Positions 26,909 to 36,632 of a stretch of 64,000 nt of DNA are shown here, piece by piece. The notes beneath the pieces were generated by a model. That model ran no database searches and had not been told where the DNA came from. It worked only from the letters and a program-made list of their open reading frames with translations. Each line of letters begins with the position of its first letter. Position 1 is the first letter of the stretch. The position numbers and the translations under genes are program-made. Location of the stretch: NCBI GenBank assembly GCA_031414695.1, contig JANNWG010000021.1, positions 1 through 64,000 of the forward strand, given 5' to 3'. Origin of the DNA: UKL13-2 sp031414695 (GTDB taxonomy: Bacteria > Pseudomonadota > Gammaproteobacteria > Burkholderiales > Usitatibacteraceae).

Positions 26909-28306
26909 TCAACCTTTATCGTCTAACCGATACTCGACAAACGCACGATCACGCGTCTGACGCAACCAATCGGTATAGGCCTCATCAGCCTTGCGGCCAC
27001 GTATTGCGTTACGTGCAGCGGCGCGTTTGCGTTCTTCTGATAAACCTTCATTACGACGTTCTTGAACTTGCAAGATATGCCAGCCGAAAGGCGATTGGAA
27101 TGGTTGTGAGAGTTCGTTATCACGTAGCTGATTCATGACGCGTTCAAATTCCGGCACGGTGTCACCCGGTGAAATCCAGCCTAGGTCGCCGCCTTTGGCT
27201 GATGATGGATCATCCGAATGTACTTTGGCTAGTTCTGCAAACTCGGCTCCACCAACAATACGCTCACGCAAGCGCTGCAAGCGACTTTTTGCTTCATCTT
27301 CGGTCAAGCCTTCTTTGTTACGAATTAAAATGTGGCGTGCCTTACTTTGCTGAATACTAGGTGCGGCATTTTTGCCGCGCTTATCGAGCAGCTTAACGAT
27401 ATGAAAGCCATTAGGGGAGCGCAAAATATCGGATGTTTCGCCTGTTTTTAACGTATTCATCGCCTCTAAAAATATCGCGGGCATACGGTTGGCTTGTCGC
27501 CAGCCAAGATTGCCGCCTTGTAACGCATCGGGTGCGTCTGAAAATTGTGCGGAGATTTGCGCGAATTCTGCACCTTTACGTAATTCAGATAACGCTTGTA
27601 GGGCACGCTTACGGCGTGCGTCGATTTGCGCCGTAGTGGCCTGCTCAGGTACTAACACTAAAATATGTGCGAGGCGATATTCTTGGTCGGTGTTTTGCTC
27701 GCGTGATTCGAGTGCTAGCTGGGTATCAACTTCGGCCTCAGTCACCGCCACATTGCCCTCAACTTCGCGTTCACGCAGGCGTGACATCACCACTTGGTTG
27801 CGAATGTCTTCGCGAAATTTTTGCCACTGAATGCCGTCTTTTGCAAGCAGCTCACGAAAACTTGTCATCGACACATTGTTTTCATCCGCAATGCGTTGCA
27901 AGGTTTTATCCAATGTGGCTTCATCTACGCGTACACCGGTTTCTTTGGCTTCTTGTACCTGTACTAAGTCGTTAATCATGCGCTCGAGCATTTGTTTTTG
28001 CAGCGCCTCTAGCGGCGGTAATGCGGTGCCTTGCTTTTGCAAATTGCGTTGCACCACATTGAGCTGCTCAGTTAATTCGCCTTGCGTAATGACATCGTTA
28101 TTGACTACAGCCACAATGCGATCAAGTGCCACCACGCCACCTTGACGCGCGGGCGTGGTTAATCGCGTATCAAGCCGCGCCGCTGCGGGCGGGCTGGGAA
28201 TAATGCTTCCTGGCACGGCAGGTGGCGCTTGGCGAATTGGTGATTGGGCAATGGCGGAGAAGCTGACCAATGCACTCAAAAATAAAACTTGCGGGGATAA
28301 CGTCAT
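26909..28306 (-). CDS. surA: Periplasmic chaperone and peptidyl-prolyl isomerase SurA
   Basis: 465 aa with a signal peptide (about residues 1-20, ending SAIAQ). The SurA N-terminal domain starts at VALDRIVAVVNNDVI (about 57-71). Two parvulin domains follow, recognisable from QEYRLAHILV and KARHILIRN and from paired GGNLGW and GGDLGWISPG segments. It helps outer-membrane proteins, including its operon partner LptD, to assemble. It starts 34 bases after the lptD stop. Confidence 0.97.
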   Translation of the reverse strand: MTLSPQVLFLSALVSFSAIAQSPIRQAPPAVPGSIIPSPPAAARLDTRLTTPARQGGVVALDRIVAVVNNDVITQGELTEQLNVVQRNLQKQGTALPPLEALQKQMLERMINDLVQVQEAKETGVRVDEATLDKTLQRIADENNVSMTSFRELLAKDGIQWQKFREDIRNQVVMSRLREREVEGNVAVTEAEVDTQLALESREQNTDQEYRLAHILVLVPEQATTAQIDARRKRALQALSELRKGAEFAQISAQFSDAPDALQGGNLGWRQANRMPAIFLEAMNTLKTGETSDILRSPNGFHIVKLLDKRGKNAAPSIQQSKARHILIRNKEGLTEDEAKSRLQRLRERIVGGAEFAELAKVHSDDPSSAKGGDLGWISPGDTVPEFERVMNQLRDNELSQPFQSPFGWHILQVQERRNEGLSEERKRAAARNAIRGRKADEAYTDWLRQTRDRAFVEYRLDDKG

Positions 28307-28340
28307 ATCAACATCCGATAAAAATTGTTAAACGAACTGC

Positions 28341-30686
28341 CTACCGATCATCTGACCGTCTATAACCTGAAATGTTTTGCCTGATGGTGTCGAATGGGTT
28401 GATGCCTAATTTCGACAAGCCTTTTAACTCTAGCTGTATCTGAATTGAGTTGGAATATTGGTTCGTTGCGGTGGTAAAACGATGCGCGACGACACGAATT
28501 TCCCAACAGCCCTGATTATACTCGACCCCTATCAAGCCTTCGAGCAGCCGACGGTCTCGCAATGAGTGGTTGGCGCGTGCCAGCAGCGTCCAGCCAGGCG
28601 CGGCCTTGCCAAACGGCCATTGCGTAGATATATCAATCTGTTTGAGCGATTCACGCGTGAAACGATAGGAAAAGTTCACCAGCCGCCCACCGTCAGCGTT
28701 ATAGCGCGCGGCGATATTGGATTTTTGAAATTTAGCGTCAGAAGCAGAATATTGGAAACTCGAGTCGAGCGACCAATCACTTGATATTTGCCCGCCGACA
28801 GCCACCAGTAGGTCAGATTGACTAATGTCGCCACGGTTTAATGCCGAAGCGCCAAGTGCATTATTCGATAAGCCAATTTGTTGTGGACGAAAATAATAGC
28901 GCTGTGCAATCGCCGCGCGTAGTCGCTCAATGCCGCTAGCGTTTTCAATAAAGCGTGTGGTCACCGCAGCGGTAAGTTGTTTTGCGTCTGAGATGCGATC
29001 ACCACCGACAAATAAATTTTCGTTAAAAATTTGTGCAAAGTTAAAGTCAGTTTCAGCCGTAGAAAATTGCGGTAGCTTCGCTTGATCACGAAACGGCACA
29101 TACAAATAAAACAAGCGCGGCTCTAGCGTTTGCGTAATAGATTGGCCAAACACGTTGGCGGCGCGCTCAAACGCCAGACCGCTATCAATGCTGACGATCG
29201 GCAGTGAGCGCGAGCCGCCATTGAAGACGCCACGATTCGCCGTGAGATCATAGTTTGTCAAATGGTAGCCAATCTTAGGCGTGATAAAGCCAAACGGGCG
29301 CGTAATCGCATAGGCAAGTGAAGGATAAAAAATCAAGCGCCGACCATTGACGAGCGTTGGATGACGAAAATCAGAATATTCGCCAAAGGTGTTGAATTCG
29401 AGCCCCTGAAAGCGTGCGGGCCGTGCATTAAAGGATAACTGCGGCGCTAATCGATACGGTGTAACGATAATATCGAGCGGGTCTTGCAAGGTTTGAAAAT
29501 GCAGATTGCGCAAATTGAAATTACCGAAGTCAGATGCGTAATTGAGCGCGACATCACGCGGTAAGTTAGTTTGCGTGGTGTTGGCTATACGCGTGGAAAG
29601 ATCGCGAAAATAATTATCATCAGAGACCTTTTGCGCGTTGATAGTCGCACTCCAGCCGCGTTGCCAATCGCCTAAGAAACCTAAATAGGGCGCTAAATTT
29701 TGGTAGTGACGTAGCGATACGTAATAGCGATTGCGATTGGCTACACGATCGCTCGGTAAAAATTCTGTATCAAGCCCACCGACGGCATCAGGCCGCAAAT
29801 AGCGTAGCTCGCCACCGAGCTGCATGCCACGCCGCGTGAATATTTTGGGTGTGATGGTGGCATCAGTATCGGGCGAAATATTCAAATAGTAGGGCAAGGC
29901 TAACTCCGCACCGCTGCGTGAGGAGGAGCCAAACGATGGCGGTAAAAAGCCTGATTTACGCTCGTTATTGAGCGGAAAAGTCATGTAAGGCGCATACATA
30001 ATTGGCAGACCTTTGAATTCCACATAGCCGTTAATGGCAGTGCCAACATTGGTATTGCGATCCAGCGCTAATTCTTTAACCTTCAGCGACCATTCGTTCT
30101 CGCCCGCTTTGCATGTGGTGTATTCAGCATTAAATAAGCGCTCTTTATTCTCGCCTTCAAAATTGAGCCTGTCGGCGGCACCGCGCGCTTCAAAGCGCTG
30201 CGATGGGCGGCTTGGGTTTTTTGAGAAAAAATAGGTGGGCTGGGTAATAAAACCAATGTCAGTATCAATCGCTAACAACATATCCACACCAGTGACAATA
30301 TCGCCATTACGATCAAGGCGGATATTGCCAGCCGCTGTCGCCGTATCGGTGGGTTTGTCGTAGCTGAGTTTATCTGTGGTTAGCATTAGATTATCTTGCT
30401 TGAGCACCACACTGCCTTCAGCGTTTATTTTTTTATCTGCGACACCGCTGATGTTATTTGCCTCAATTTCACGCCCGCCAGCGCGATTACGTGGAATGAT
30501 ACTTGCCGGTGTAGGCAGTGATTTTTCAAATTTCATGCCTTCGCGTATCGCCTCATAAAGAGTAGATTGCGAAGGCTGAGGCAGTTGTTGTGCGCGGGCA
30601 CGCTCAGATTGAGACGAAAAAATAAGCACTGACACAATGGCGACATAGCCTAAGTAGGGCTTATGTAGTAAAACGTGGCGCGGCAT
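28341..30686 (-). CDS. lptD: LPS-assembly protein LptD
   Basis: 781 aa outer-membrane beta-barrel that inserts lipopolysaccharide into the outer leaflet. I start at MPRHVLLHKPYLGYVAIV (30686), giving a signal peptide ending near ARAQ; an upstream in-frame ATG (30740) would add residues before the signal and overlap the divergent amgK start. An OstA-like jellyroll domain (about 75-200, 'AEGSVVLKQDNLML') precedes the barrel. Two well-separated cysteines are visible (CKAGENEW and NQGCWEIR), fewer than in E. coli LptD. Confidence 0.96.
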   Translation of the reverse strand: MPRHVLLHKPYLGYVAIVSVLIFSSQSERARAQQLPQPSQSTLYEAIREGMKFEKSLPTPASIIPRNRAGGREIEANNISGVADKKINAEGSVVLKQDNLMLTTDKLSYDKPTDTATAAGNIRLDRNGDIVTGVDMLLAIDTDIGFITQPTYFFSKNPSRPSQRFEARGAADRLNFEGENKERLFNAEYTTCKAGENEWSLKVKELALDRNTNVGTAINGYVEFKGLPIMYAPYMTFPLNNERKSGFLPPSFGSSSRSGAELALPYYLNISPDTDATITPKIFTRRGMQLGGELRYLRPDAVGGLDTEFLPSDRVANRNRYYVSLRHYQNLAPYLGFLGDWQRGWSATINAQKVSDDNYFRDLSTRIANTTQTNLPRDVALNYASDFGNFNLRNLHFQTLQDPLDIIVTPYRLAPQLSFNARPARFQGLEFNTFGEYSDFRHPTLVNGRRLIFYPSLAYAITRPFGFITPKIGYHLTNYDLTANRGVFNGGSRSLPIVSIDSGLAFERAANVFGQSITQTLEPRLFYLYVPFRDQAKLPQFSTAETDFNFAQIFNENLFVGGDRISDAKQLTAAVTTRFIENASGIERLRAAIAQRYYFRPQQIGLSNNALGASALNRGDISQSDLLVAVGGQISSDWSLDSSFQYSASDAKFQKSNIAARYNADGGRLVNFSYRFTRESLKQIDISTQWPFGKAAPGWTLLARANHSLRDRRLLEGLIGVEYNQGCWEIRVVAHRFTTATNQYSNSIQIQLELKGLSKLGINPFDTIRQNISGYRRSDDR

Positions 30687-30730
30687 GTCTGAATGATAAA
30701 ATTTCGGCACTATTTTGGAATAAGAAAAAA

Positions 30731-31807
30731 ATGAAATCAATCGAATCCGAAGATTTGCGTTTGCGAGAATTATCCGCTTGGCTACTGTCAGATGATGTGG
30801 TTAAAAAAATGGGGCGTGGCGTAGGAGAAGGGCAGCTTTCACCAGCTTCAGCAGATGCTAGTTTTCGTCGCTATTTTCGCATAACCAACGCCACTGGTAC
30901 GCATATCGTTATGGATGCGCCGCCGCCACAGGAAAATTGCCGCCCGTTTGTGCGAATTGGCAAGATGATGGCTGAGGCTGGCCTTAATACGCCGACGGTT
31001 TTTGCCGAAGACTTGGAGCGTGGTTTTTTACTGCTCACCGATCTGGGACGTAATACTTATTTAGATGTGATGGATGAATCAAATGTTGATGCGCTCATGC
31101 GGGACGCCACGGATAGCTTGGTTCTCTGGCAGCTTGCCTCGAAGCCTGGTGAATTACCGCCCTATGATGAAGCTGTGCTGCGCCGCGAGATTACACTTTT
31201 TCCGGATTGGTATGTCGCTAAACACCTACAAGTGACGTTAACGCCTAAGCAGGCTGAGACGATGGAGACGGTGTTTCAACGCATTATTGAATCAAACTTA
31301 GCGCAGGCACAAGTCTATGTACATCGCGACTTTATGCCGCGTAATTTGATGGCCATGGAAAATATGGCTAACGTTGCTAATGCTGCTAACGCGGCCAACC
31401 CCGGCGTGCTTGATTTTCAAGATGCGCTTTATGGCCCAATTGGTTATGACATTGCTTGTTTGTGGCGCGACGCGTTTATTTCGTGGGAGGAAGATCGCAT
31501 CATTGATGGCACCGTGCGCTATTGGGAAAAAGCCCGCAAAGCAGGCTTGCCCGTACCGGCAGATTTTGGCGAATTTTATCGGGATGTCGAGTGGATGGCC
31601 TTGCAGCGGCACTTAAAAGTTATGGGTATTTTTGCGCGCATCAATTATCGCGATGGCAAACCACGCTATTTGAGCGACACGCCGCGCTTTGCCCGCTATG
31701 TTCGTAAATGCTGCGAACGCTATGTGGAATTACGACCACTGGCGCGATTATTTGATGAATTAAAGATTGAAGATGGCTTAACACGCACATCTGGCGTGTC
31801 GTTTTGA
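30731..31807 (+). CDS. amgK: N-acetylmuramate/N-acetylglucosamine kinase AmgK
   Basis: 358 aa aminoglycoside-phosphotransferase-fold kinase. The catalytic loop VHRDFMPRNLM (about residues 197-207) and the metal-binding LDFQDALYGPIGYD match the AmgK group, which phosphorylates MurNAc/GlcNAc at C1 in the MurU cell-wall recycling route. murU is the next gene downstream, and the pair sits divergent from lptD as in Pseudomonas. A low-complexity MENMANVANAANAANPG stretch lies just after the catalytic loop. Confidence 0.93.
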   Translation: MKSIESEDLRLRELSAWLLSDDVVKKMGRGVGEGQLSPASADASFRRYFRITNATGTHIVMDAPPPQENCRPFVRIGKMMAEAGLNTPTVFAEDLERGFLLLTDLGRNTYLDVMDESNVDALMRDATDSLVLWQLASKPGELPPYDEAVLRREITLFPDWYVAKHLQVTLTPKQAETMETVFQRIIESNLAQAQVYVHRDFMPRNLMAMENMANVANAANAANPGVLDFQDALYGPIGYDIACLWRDAFISWEEDRIIDGTVRYWEKARKAGLPVPADFGEFYRDVEWMALQRHLKVMGIFARINYRDGKPRYLSDTPRFARYVRKCCERYVELRPLARLFDELKIEDGLTRTSGVSF

Positions 31808-31811
31808 ATAG

Positions 31812-31942
31812 GGGAGCTTCTAAAAACCTCAAAAAACTGTCGCCCCGGCGAAGGCCGGGGTCTAATTTTCTTTACACTTCAGTAACTTACATAATTGGGT
31901 ACCGGCCTACGACGGGAAGACACGCGGTTTTTAGAAGTTCCC
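31812..31942. repeat. 131-bp element with terminal inverted repeats
   Basis: GGGAGCTTCTAAAAACC and its inverted match GGTTTTTAGAAGTTCCC (one mismatch over 17 bases) bound the element. Inside is a strong hairpin CCCCGGCgaagGCCGGGG. It has no coding capacity and is flanked by TA-containing sequence, so it resembles a MITE. It separates amgK from murU, which are usually adjacent, and the inner hairpin could end amgK transcripts. Confidence 0.75.
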
Positions 31943-31959
31943 ATAGTACAAAGCCTAAT

Positions 31960-32005
31960 ATTGACGGCTATTTACAAGCAAAATTGCCTGAAAATAGCCG
32001 TCAAT
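31960..32005. repeat. Hairpin repeat, TATTGG/GTCAATA family, copy 2
   Basis: ATTGACGGCTATTT pairs perfectly with AAATAGCCGTCAAT around a loop with ACAAGCAAAATTGCCTG. It is the most perfect member of the family also seen at 9425 and 55888, and ends 18 bases before the murU start codon. Confidence 0.8.
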
Positions 32006-32023
32006 GCTTGTGTTTGCATTTTT

Positions 32024-32767
32024 ATGCGTAATCTAAGCAAGGCGCTCATTTTCGCCGCTGGGCGCGGCGAGCGAATGCGGCCACTCACTGACAACACGCC
32101 AAAACCTTTGCTGATGCTTGGCGGCAAGCCTCTGATTATTTGGCAAATTGAAGCTTTAGCGCGCGCTGGATTTGGCGATATCGTCATCAATACCGCATGG
32201 CTCGGTGACAAAATTGAGGCGGCGCTGGGTGACGGCGCGCGCTGGAATGTCACTATTCGTTATTCACGCGAAGGCTCACAGGCTGAGGATGCGTTAGAGA
32301 CACGCGGCGCGATTGTAAAAGCGCTCGACGTGCTGGGGCCGCTGCCTTTTATCACTACCAGCAGTGATGTCTTTACCGATTACGATTACGCAAAATTGCA
32401 TGCACCATTGGCAGCTATCTCGCGCGGCGAGGCAGATGCGCATTTTGTATTGGCTGATAACCCGCTGTTCCATAAAGAAGGTGACTTCGCTATTCGCGAT
32501 GGTTTTGCCTCGCGCGTAGCTACCGCAAATTGCCCACGCCTGAATTACGCGAGCATGTCTTGCTGGCATCCGCAACTATTTGCCAACTTACCCGTCATAC
32601 GTGAGCGGTTATTTCCGTGGGCGGATGCATTTGTATCAACGCAACGTGTAACGGCAGAGTATTTTTCAGGTTGCTGGGAAAATATTGGCACGGTTGAACA
32701 TCTGTCACGTCTACAACTTCAGCACGGCGCTAAAATAGCTGCATCAATCTCGTCAGGACTCATATGA
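32024..32767 (+). CDS. murU: N-acetylmuramate alpha-1-phosphate uridylyltransferase MurU
   Basis: 247 aa nucleotidyltransferase. The N-terminus ALIFAAGRGERMRPLTDNTP followed by KPLL is the pyrophosphorylase signature, and TSSDVFTDYDY supplies the metal-binding Asp. MurU makes UDP-MurNAc from the AmgK product. I start at MRNLSKALIF (32024); an earlier in-frame start would put residues from the hairpin repeat into the protein. It overlaps pepP by 4 bases. Confidence 0.93.
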   Translation: MRNLSKALIFAAGRGERMRPLTDNTPKPLLMLGGKPLIIWQIEALARAGFGDIVINTAWLGDKIEAALGDGARWNVTIRYSREGSQAEDALETRGAIVKALDVLGPLPFITTSSDVFTDYDYAKLHAPLAAISRGEADAHFVLADNPLFHKEGDFAIRDGFASRVATANCPRLNYASMSCWHPQLFANLPVIRERLFPWADAFVSTQRVTAEYFSGCWENIGTVEHLSRLQLQHGAKIAASISSGLI

Positions 32768-34110
32768 AACGCGAAAATTTGCCACTCCCCGTCATCGTGC
32801 CCAATATTGTGCCGCATCACAAACGCCGCCAGCAATTGGCGAAAATCCTAAAAGAAGGGGTGATGTTATTGCCCACGTCAATGGAAGTTTCGCGTAACGG
32901 CGACGCACACTATGCGTACCGCTGGGATAGCGGCTTTTACTACCTCACCGGTTTTAATGAGCCTGAAGCGGTAATGGCAATCACGCTGGGCAAAAAGCCA
33001 CGACATATTTTGTTTTGCCGCGAAAAAAATATTGAGCGCGAAATTTGGGATGGATTTCGTTTTGGTCCGGCAATGGCGAAAGAGATTTTTCGTTTTGACG
33101 AAACGTATTCGATCACCGAGCTTGACAAAATAGTGCCTGATTTAATCGCCAATCAAGCCGTCATTCACACCCCAGTTGGGGCGAACGCCGAATGGGACGC
33201 CAACATTAGCCGTTGGCTTAACCAAGTTCGCGCCAAAGCGCGCGCAGGTGTTTTTGCACCGACTGAAATTCACGATGTTCGTCATTCAATTGACGCGATG
33301 CGACTCGTTAAAGATGACGTTGAAATAGACATCATGCGTCGCGCCGGCAAAATATCGTCGAACGCCCACGCGAGGGCGATGCGCGTTGCTAAAGTTGGTA
33401 TGCGTGAATATGAAGTTGAGGCCGAGCTGCTTCACGAATTTATTAAAAACGGTGCACGTCATCCGGCTTACGGCTCTATCGTCGCCGCGGGGGCTAACGC
33501 TTGCGTACTGCATTACCACGAGAATTCAGCACCGATTAAAAAAGGCGACTTGATGTTGATAGACGCTGGCTGCGAACTAGAAAGCTACGCATCCGACATC
33601 ACCCGCACCTTTCCTGTGGCGGGCAAATTTAGTGCCGCGCAGCGTGATGTGTATGAGCTAGTGCTGGCCGCACAACTTGCCTCGATTAAAGCGGTGAAAG
33701 CTGGCAATGCATTTGGCAAATATCATGATGTCGCGACCAACGTGCTCGCGCAGGGCTTGATTGATTTGAAGCTGTGTAAGGGTAGTTTGGCGAGCGTAAT
33801 TGAAACCGAAGCCTACAAGCAGTTTTATATGCACCGCGCCGGACATTGGCTGGGGCTGGATGTACATGACGCAGGCAATTACAAAACGCCCGCTGGTAAA
33901 TGGGTGACATTGCAGCCCGGCATGGTGGTGACAGTCGAGCCCGGTTTATACATTCGTCCAGCCGATAACGTGCCGAAAGCATTTTGGGATATTGGTATTC
34001 GCATTGAAGACGATATTTTGGTGACCAAAAAAGGCAATGAAAACCTGAGCGCGAGTTGCCCAAAATCAGTCAAAGAGATCGAAGAGCTCACCGCAATGGC
34101 GGCTGAGTAA
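32764..34110 (+). CDS. pepP: Xaa-Pro aminopeptidase PepP
   Basis: 448 aa, M24B metallopeptidase with an N-terminal AMP_N domain (about 1-140). The five metal ligands are visible in order: Asp in LIDAGCE, Asp in SDITRTFP, His in GHWLGLDVHD, Glu in VTVEPGLYI and Glu in GIRIEDDIL. It removes N-terminal residues preceding proline. It is followed 7 bases later by a ubiquinone hydroxylase gene, the same pepP-ubiH order as in other proteobacteria. Confidence 0.97.
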   Translation: MKRENLPLPVIVPNIVPHHKRRQQLAKILKEGVMLLPTSMEVSRNGDAHYAYRWDSGFYYLTGFNEPEAVMAITLGKKPRHILFCREKNIEREIWDGFRFGPAMAKEIFRFDETYSITELDKIVPDLIANQAVIHTPVGANAEWDANISRWLNQVRAKARAGVFAPTEIHDVRHSIDAMRLVKDDVEIDIMRRAGKISSNAHARAMRVAKVGMREYEVEAELLHEFIKNGARHPAYGSIVAAGANACVLHYHENSAPIKKGDLMLIDAGCELESYASDITRTFPVAGKFSAAQRDVYELVLAAQLASIKAVKAGNAFGKYHDVATNVLAQGLIDLKLCKGSLASVIETEAYKQFYMHRAGHWLGLDVHDAGNYKTPAGKWVTLQPGMVVTVEPGLYIRPADNVPKAFWDIGIRIEDDILVTKKGNENLSASCPKSVKEIEELTAMAAE

Positions 34111-34117
34111 CAATTTG

Positions 34118-35257
34118 ATGTCTGATATTCTCGTCATAGGTGCAGGGCCGGTTGGCGCAACATTTGCGCTACTCGCCCATGCGCGCGGCATGGATGTATC
34201 GCTGCTTGACGCACGTGCGGGCGCTTCAACGGAAACACGCAGCTTGGCGTTATCAGCAGGCAGTCAGATGCTATTGGCGCGTGCGGGAGCGTGGGCTGAT
34301 GACTTAGATGCGTCAGAAATTCACACGGTACACACATCGCAACAAGGCGGCTTTGGCCGCGTCAAACTATCGCGCGATGATGCGGGTGTGGCGGCACTTG
34401 GCTATGTTGTTAGCTATGCCAAGCTACAAACTGCGCTCGACAATATGCTTGAAACAGCGCGCCTAGCGGTCACTTTCAGCGCGTGCGTGACATCTATTGA
34501 GAGTACCAATGAAGGCGTCACAGTTAAATATATCCAAGACAATATAGAAAAAGTCGCCCACGCAAAAATGGTGGTAATGGCCGATGGCGGCGCTAATTTA
34601 GATAAGCTTGACGGCATTTCGGTGGTCGAAAAAGATTACGGTCAATCGGCGATGCTTGCCACGATAAGCACCGATAGCCCGCATCAACACACCGCCTATG
34701 AACGCTTCACACCAACAGGCCCGCTCGCACTATTGCCGTATCTCGGTGAGAAAAATTATGCGATGGTGTGGGTGGCGGCAACTAACAAAGTCAATGCGCT
34801 GATGGCCGCCACGGATGATGAAGTGTGCGCACAATTTCAAGATGAGTTTGGGTCACGCGCGGGCAAATTTTTAACACTCAGCAAGCGCCGCGCTTACCCA
34901 CTCAAACTTCGCCAAGCCAGTGCCCGTGTCGCAGGACGCGTCGCCATCATTGGTAACGCGGCTCAGGCAATGCATCCGGTGGCAGGGCAGGGCTTTAACC
35001 TGGGTTTGCGCGATGCAAACGTGCTTTCTGATTTGTTAGCATCGAATGCAATTGAGCAGGCAATAAGTCTGTACGCAAGCTCACGCGACAAAGATGTATC
35101 ACGCGGTGTGGGCTTTACTGATTTACTGGCGAGCGCCTTTTTATCGGACATCGCCACCTTGCGAGTGCCGCGTGGAGGCGCGTTGGCCTTGGTCGATATG
35201 CTGCCGATAGCGCGCCGCCATTTAGCAAAGCGTATGTTGTTTGGCGCGCCGCGATGA
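34118..35257 (+). CDS. ubiH: UbiH-type FAD-dependent ubiquinone hydroxylase
   Basis: 379 aa. The FAD-binding GxGxxG lies at the extreme N-terminus (ILVIGAGPVGATFAL). The second FAD motif GNAAQAMHPVAGQGFNLGLRD (about 288-308) is the UbiH/COQ6 family hallmark. The family hydroxylates the ring of ubiquinone precursors; which carbon is modified cannot be told from sequence. The ATG at 34118 is preferred over a TTG one codon upstream. It overlaps the next, related gene by 4 bases. Confidence 0.9.
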   Translation: MSDILVIGAGPVGATFALLAHARGMDVSLLDARAGASTETRSLALSAGSQMLLARAGAWADDLDASEIHTVHTSQQGGFGRVKLSRDDAGVAALGYVVSYAKLQTALDNMLETARLAVTFSACVTSIESTNEGVTVKYIQDNIEKVAHAKMVVMADGGANLDKLDGISVVEKDYGQSAMLATISTDSPHQHTAYERFTPTGPLALLPYLGEKNYAMVWVAATNKVNALMAATDDEVCAQFQDEFGSRAGKFLTLSKRRAYPLKLRQASARVAGRVAIIGNAAQAMHPVAGQGFNLGLRDANVLSDLLASNAIEQAISLYASSRDKDVSRGVGFTDLLASAFLSDIATLRVPRGGALALVDMLPIARRHLAKRMLFGAPR

Positions 35258-36483
35258 GTAGTGTGAAAAATAAGCGCGAAAAAATAGTCATCATCGGTGG
35301 CGGCCCAGTTGGATTAGCCTGTGCGCTGGCGATGCACCAAGCGAAATTGGTTAATGTCGATATTAGTGTTATTGAGCGCACTATTTATCAGCCTGACACT
35401 GAACAGAATGGTGCGCTATTTGATCATCGTGTCTATGCGCTATCGCCGGCATCAATTGCTTTTTTGCAGGGTATTGGTGCGTGGCAATACATGCCAAGTG
35501 AGCGTGTGACAGCCATTGAAGCAATGCGTGTCTATGGTCATGGTGGTGATGGTGGCGATGTTAGTGAAGCCAGCAAAAGTCCGAGTGAAATTAATTTCCG
35601 CCAGGGTCAGACGCTCGCGCAAATTGTTGAGCATCGTACTTTAATGGCGTGCCTCTGGTGTGCTGTTCGTGCGTCTGGCATCCCTATTATTGAGGGCGAT
35701 GCGCTCTCTGCAATTGACACAACAAATGAAACTAGAAAGGCACACAGCATTACGCTGGCTTCTGGTGCGATATTGGCGGCTGATTTAGTCGTTGGCGCGG
35801 ATGGCCGCGCTTCACCATTGCGCGCGCTTGTTGGTATTGATGTCGTGGAAAAAGATTATCAAAGTGATGCCGTGGTGGCGAATTTTAAAGCCGAAAAATC
35901 GCACGGCAATGTCGCCCAACAATGGTTTTCAAAAGATGGCGTGTTGGCGTATTTGCCCTTACCGGATAAGCGTATTTCTATTGTCTGGTCAACCTCACGC
36001 GCAAACGCAAATAATTTGCGCGGACTTGATGACGCTGCTTTTGCTAACGTCGTCGCCGCGGCTGGTCAACATTCACTTGGCGCACTTACGCTCGCAAGTG
36101 CACGTGATGCTATTGCGCTTAAACGCGTTCGCGCAGTAGAGTCGTCGCGTGCCGGCTTAGTGTTAGTTGGTGATGCGGCGCATGCGATTCATCCCCTAGC
36201 TGGTCAAGGCGTTAATTTAGGCTTTGGTGATGTTGCCACGCTCGCAGAAATACTCGTAAATAAAAGTGCTCTCTCGCGCATTGGCGATGCGGCGTTGCTG
36301 CGTCGATATGTCAGAAATCGCGCTGAATCTGCCGCTCTGATGGGCGAAACAACCGATTATCTGCAATCGCTATTCTTACGCGATGATCGTGTGGCAAAGT
36401 GGCTGCGTGGATCGGGTTTTCAATGGTTTGAGCGATTGCCATTGGTTAAAAATGTTGCTGCTGATTATGCGATTCAGGCATAG
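35254..36483 (+). CDS. Second UbiH/UbiF/VisC-family FAD monooxygenase
   Basis: 409 aa paralogue of the preceding gene. FAD motif IVIIGGGPVGLACALAM near residues 11-27 and GDAAHAIHPLAGQGVNLGFGD (about 309-329) place it in the same ubiquinone hydroxylase family. Two adjacent copies suggest different ring positions (UbiH- and UbiF/UbiI-like roles). Coq7 is encoded separately at 47940, so C6 hydroxylation may be covered there. The four-base overlap implies co-translation. Confidence 0.9.
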   Translation: MSSVKNKREKIVIIGGGPVGLACALAMHQAKLVNVDISVIERTIYQPDTEQNGALFDHRVYALSPASIAFLQGIGAWQYMPSERVTAIEAMRVYGHGGDGGDVSEASKSPSEINFRQGQTLAQIVEHRTLMACLWCAVRASGIPIIEGDALSAIDTTNETRKAHSITLASGAILAADLVVGADGRASPLRALVGIDVVEKDYQSDAVVANFKAEKSHGNVAQQWFSKDGVLAYLPLPDKRISIVWSTSRANANNLRGLDDAAFANVVAAAGQHSLGALTLASARDAIALKRVRAVESSRAGLVLVGDAAHAIHPLAGQGVNLGFGDVATLAEILVNKSALSRIGDAALLRRYVRNRAESAALMGETTDYLQSLFLRDDRVAKWLRGSGFQWFERLPLVKNVAADYAIQA

Positions 36484-36632
36484 TCGATGAAGTTAAAATA
36501 CAAAACGCTAAGGCAATAATGAAGTGCAAATTTGTTGGGGGGTTGGTCGTAAATCAGTTGTTTTCAAAATACAGTTTTGACATATTTTCAAATCTAAATT
36601 TGTCAGAAAATTTTTATCAGAAAGTTGACGTT

